Shown piece after piece: positions 4,839 to 6,954 of a stretch of DNA of 6,954 bases. Under the pieces are notes generated by a model. That model was not told the DNA's origin and ran no database searches. It saw nothing but the letters and a program-made list of their open reading frames with translations. The stretch's first letter is position 1; every line of letters starts with the position of its first letter. The translations under genes and the position numbers were made by a program. The stretch is taken from assembly GCA_024404735.1 (NCBI GenBank), contig JAKSPP010000078.1:1-6954 (forward strand). The letters run 5' to 3'. This DNA comes from Oscillospiraceae bacterium (GTDB lineage Bacteria > Bacillota > Clostridia > Oscillospirales > Oscillospiraceae).

Positions 4839-6062
4839 ATGGCTAAAATTGAAGTTAAACAGAGAAAATGCTCCTTTTGCGGCTCTCCCGAGGGTCCCGG
4901 AAATGAGCTTCTGACAGGTGGAACGGCTTATATTTGTGAAAGCTGCTGCCGTACAGGAGTTGATATTTTTATTGCCAACCACCGCGAGGACGGAACCGCA
5001 GCCCTTACAGAGCTGCCTCCCCCCGCAAAAATCAGAGCAATTCTCGATGATTATATTATCGGACAGGAGAAGGCAAAGATTGCTCTTTCCGTCGCTGTCT
5101 ATAACCATTACAAACGTATGTTTTCCCTCAACAGCTACAATGATGTTGAGCTCCAGAAGTCCAATATTCTTCTTATCGGACCTACCGGAAGCGGAAAAAC
5201 TCTTTTTGCACGTGCCCTTGCAAGGATTGTTGATGTTCCCTTCGCAATTGCGGACGCAACAACTCTCACTGAGGCAGGATACGTTGGAGATGATGTTGAG
5301 AACATTCTTCTGAGACTCCTTCAGAGCGCTGATTTTGACGTTCAGAGAGCCGAAAGAGGTATTATATATATAGACGAAATTGATAAGATTGCCCGCAAGA
5401 GCGAGAACACCTCTATTACAAGAGATGTATCCGGCGAGGGCGTTCAGCAGGCACTCCTCAAAATCCTTGAGGGTACTGTTGCCGGAATCCCCCCTCAGGG
5501 CGGACGCAAGCATCCCCAGCAGGAGCTTATCTATCTTAACACAGAAAACATTCTCTTTATCTGCGGCGGAGCATTTGACGGTCTTGAAAAAATCATCGAG
5601 CAGAGAACCGATAAAAAGTCTCTCGGCTTCGGTGCCGAAATCCGTTCCAAAACCGATGCCGATTCAAGCCTTGCTCTTCTTGAGGTTCAGCAGCATGACC
5701 TTATCCGCTTCGGAATAATTCCCGAGCTTGTGGGCCGTCTGCCTGTAATTACTCCTCTTTCCGCACTTAAGGAGGAGGACCTCGTCCGAATTATGCAGGA
5801 GCCCAAAAATGCTCTTGTCAAACAGTATCAGGCCCTGATGGCAATGGACAATGTTGAGCTTGAATTTGAAGATGAGGCTCTGACGGCCATTGCCCATAAA
5901 GCAACCGAGATGAAAATCGGTGCAAGAGGTCTGCGCAGCGTCCTTGAAGGAATTATGACAAACGTTATGTATGAGGTTCCTTCCGACGATAGCATTAAGA
6001 AGGTAGTTATTACCGCCGAATGTGTTAATAACGGAACTGACCCCCAGATGATAAGAGAGTAA
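4839..6062 (+). CDS. clpX: ATP-dependent Clp protease ATP-binding subunit (AAA+ unfoldase)
   Basis: This 407-residue hexameric unfoldase recognises tagged substrates and threads them into ClpP. An N-terminal zinc-binding domain has Cys11, Cys14, Cys33 and Cys36 (CSFCGS, CESC). The AAA+ domain shows Walker A GPTGSGKT (114-121), pore loop GYVG (147-150), Walker B IIYIDE (165-170), the RKH substrate loop (213-215), a ClpP-docking loop LGF (252-254, in the place of the usual IGF), an arginine-finger region PELVGRLP with Arg290, and sensor 2 GARGLRS with Arg353. Length is normal. The start is set by the conserved N terminus; a modest GAAGGA (4821-4826) lies 12 bases upstream, so its ribosome binding site is weaker than those of tig and clpP. 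It is bracketed by terminators on both sides, suggesting expression tuned by read-through. Confidence 0.98.
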   Translation: MAKIEVKQRKCSFCGSPEGPGNELLTGGTAYICESCCRTGVDIFIANHREDGTAALTELPPPAKIRAILDDYIIGQEKAKIALSVAVYNHYKRMFSLNSYNDVELQKSNILLIGPTGSGKTLFARALARIVDVPFAIADATTLTEAGYVGDDVENILLRLLQSADFDVQRAERGIIYIDEIDKIARKSENTSITRDVSGEGVQQALLKILEGTVAGIPPQGGRKHPQQELIYLNTENILFICGGAFDGLEKIIEQRTDKKSLGFGAEIRSKTDADSSLALLEVQQHDLIRFGIIPELVGRLPVITPLSALKEEDLVRIMQEPKNALVKQYQALMAMDNVELEFEDEALTAIAHKATEMKIGARGLRSVLEGIMTNVMYEVPSDDSIKKVVITAECVNNGTDPQMIRE

Positions 6063-6071
6063 AGCCTTCAC

Positions 6072-6097
6072 AACTCCCCACCCTTGTGGGGAGTTTT
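6072..6097 (+). terminator. Intrinsic terminator between clpX and lon
   Basis: AACTCCCCAC (6072-6081) and GTGGGGAGTT (6086-6095) form a perfect 10-bp stem with a CCTT loop. The T run is only four bases (6094-6097), two of them in the stem, and then ATCCC follows. The short tract suggests incomplete termination, which would let some transcripts continue into lon. Confidence 0.7.
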
Positions 6098-6119
6098 ATC
6101 CCAAAATTAGGAAGAAAAT

Positions 6120-6954
6120 ATGGACGAATTAAACTACGAAGAAATAAAGAAAATTGAAATACTGCCCGTTATTCCTCTCAGAGGACTTGTTGTATTCCCC
6201 GGAATGAGCGCAACACTTGACATTGAGAGGCCCTTTTCCGTTGCCGCAGTTAATCAGGCAATCGGAAAGGAGCAGGAGATTATCTGCATTACCTGCTCCG
6301 ACCCCATGATTGAAAATCCCCGCCCCGAGGATTTTTACAAGGTCGGAACCGTCTGTACCGTAAAGCAGACTCTTAAGCTTCCCGGTCTGCCCTATATGAG
6401 AGTATTAATTGAGGGCAAATCAAGAGCAAATGTTAAGGCTGTTCACGAGGGCTCACCCTACATTGCCGAATTCTTCCGCTACGATACTCCCGCAGTACCG
6501 AAGCTCACAAACCGCACAGAGGCTCTTATAAGACGCTGTCTCGGTCTTCTTGAAGAAAATCTCGAGCTTGTCGATAATAAGCTCCCGAACCTTGTTTTTG
6601 ATTTCGGCAAAAGCGATAACCCCGGCTTTGTTGCCGATTTCTGCATTAACGCAGTTGCCCTTCGCTTTGAGGATAAGCAGTCTGTTCTCGAGGAGCTTAA
6701 CCCCATCAAGCGCCTTAATCTTGCCATAAAGCTCCTTGACAAGGAAAATGATATAGTAAGCCTTGAAAAATCTCTTGAGGAAACAACAAAGGAAGAGCTT
6801 TCCCGTACACAGAGAGAGTATTTCCTTCGCGAGCAGATGAAGGTTATTAAGGAGGAACTGGGCGAAAGTAACCATGACGGCGGCGATGACCTTGATGAAA
6901 TCACCTCATACTCACAGAAAATCAAAGCACTTGGTCTTCCCGGCGCAGACGAGG
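6120..6954 (+). CDS. lon: ATP-dependent protease Lon, N-terminal part (3' end outside window)
   Basis: The reading frame is open from ATG at 6120 to the window end, 278 complete codons of a protein usually near 770-810 residues. Lon is a cytoplasmic homo-hexameric AAA+ serine protease for misfolded and regulatory proteins. The N-terminal LON substrate-recognition domain begins LPVIPLRGLVVFPGM (about residues 15-29), with the expected YMRVLIEGKSRANV strand near residues 92-105. A helical linker follows, ending in the highly conserved REYFLREQMKVIKEELGE near residues 235-252. The Walker motifs and Ser-Lys dyad are beyond the window. AGGAAG (6109-6114) lies 5 bases upstream of the ATG. It follows clpX directly; the lonB gene found at this place in many Firmicutes is absent. 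Confidence 0.95.
   Translation, partial: MDELNYEEIKKIEILPVIPLRGLVVFPGMSATLDIERPFSVAAVNQAIGKEQEIICITCSDPMIENPRPEDFYKVGTVCTVKQTLKLPGLPYMRVLIEGKSRANVKAVHEGSPYIAEFFRYDTPAVPKLTNRTEALIRRCLGLLEENLELVDNKLPNLVFDFGKSDNPGFVADFCINAVALRFEDKQSVLEELNPIKRLNLAIKLLDKENDIVSLEKSLEETTKEELSRTQREYFLREQMKVIKEELGESNHDGGDDLDEITSYSQKIKALGLPGADE

Overview
The window looks like chromosomal DNA of a Gram-positive anaerobe of the class Clostridia, probably near the Ruminococcaceae/Oscillospiraceae. This is an inference from gene order (tig-clpP-clpX-lon), the presence of a ribonuclease M5 of the Firmicutes type, strong AGGAGG ribosome binding sites, sigma-A-like promoters, moderate GC content and protein sequence character. 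No mobile element, CRISPR array, tRNA or rRNA is visible.

Layout. (1) Positions 1-962, plus strand: the 3' part of holA (DNA polymerase III delta subunit) overlapping by 4 bases with rnmV (ribonuclease M5, 5S rRNA maturation). (2) A bidirectional terminator near 1007-1038 separates this pair from a convergent minus-strand gene (1049-1849) for an endonuclease IV/xylose-isomerase-like TIM-barrel protein, which has its own promoter at 1890-1918. (3) Positions 1930-2429 hold no protein gene. The minus strand there carries an extended -10 promoter, about 500 bases containing at least nine local hairpins, and a strong intrinsic terminator. This is the layout of a free-standing large structured non-coding RNA that I cannot assign to a family. 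(4) Positions 2464-2819 are an AT-rich divergent control region with an isolated perfect dyad, two candidate promoters for tig, and an inverted repeat whose arms sit just after the two -10 boxes. (5) Positions 2820-6954, plus strand: the protein-quality-control cluster tig (trigger factor), clpP, clpX and the 5' part of lon, with intrinsic terminators after clpP and after clpX.

The right half forms one functional unit. Trigger factor receives nascent chains at the ribosome, ClpX unfolds and feeds substrates to the ClpP chamber, and Lon degrades misfolded proteins independently. tig uses a strongly biased codon set (AAG, CTC, GTT, GAG), more so than rnmV or the minus-strand gene, which fits high expression. 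The main item for follow-up is the putative ~500-nt RNA between the isomerase-like gene and tig.
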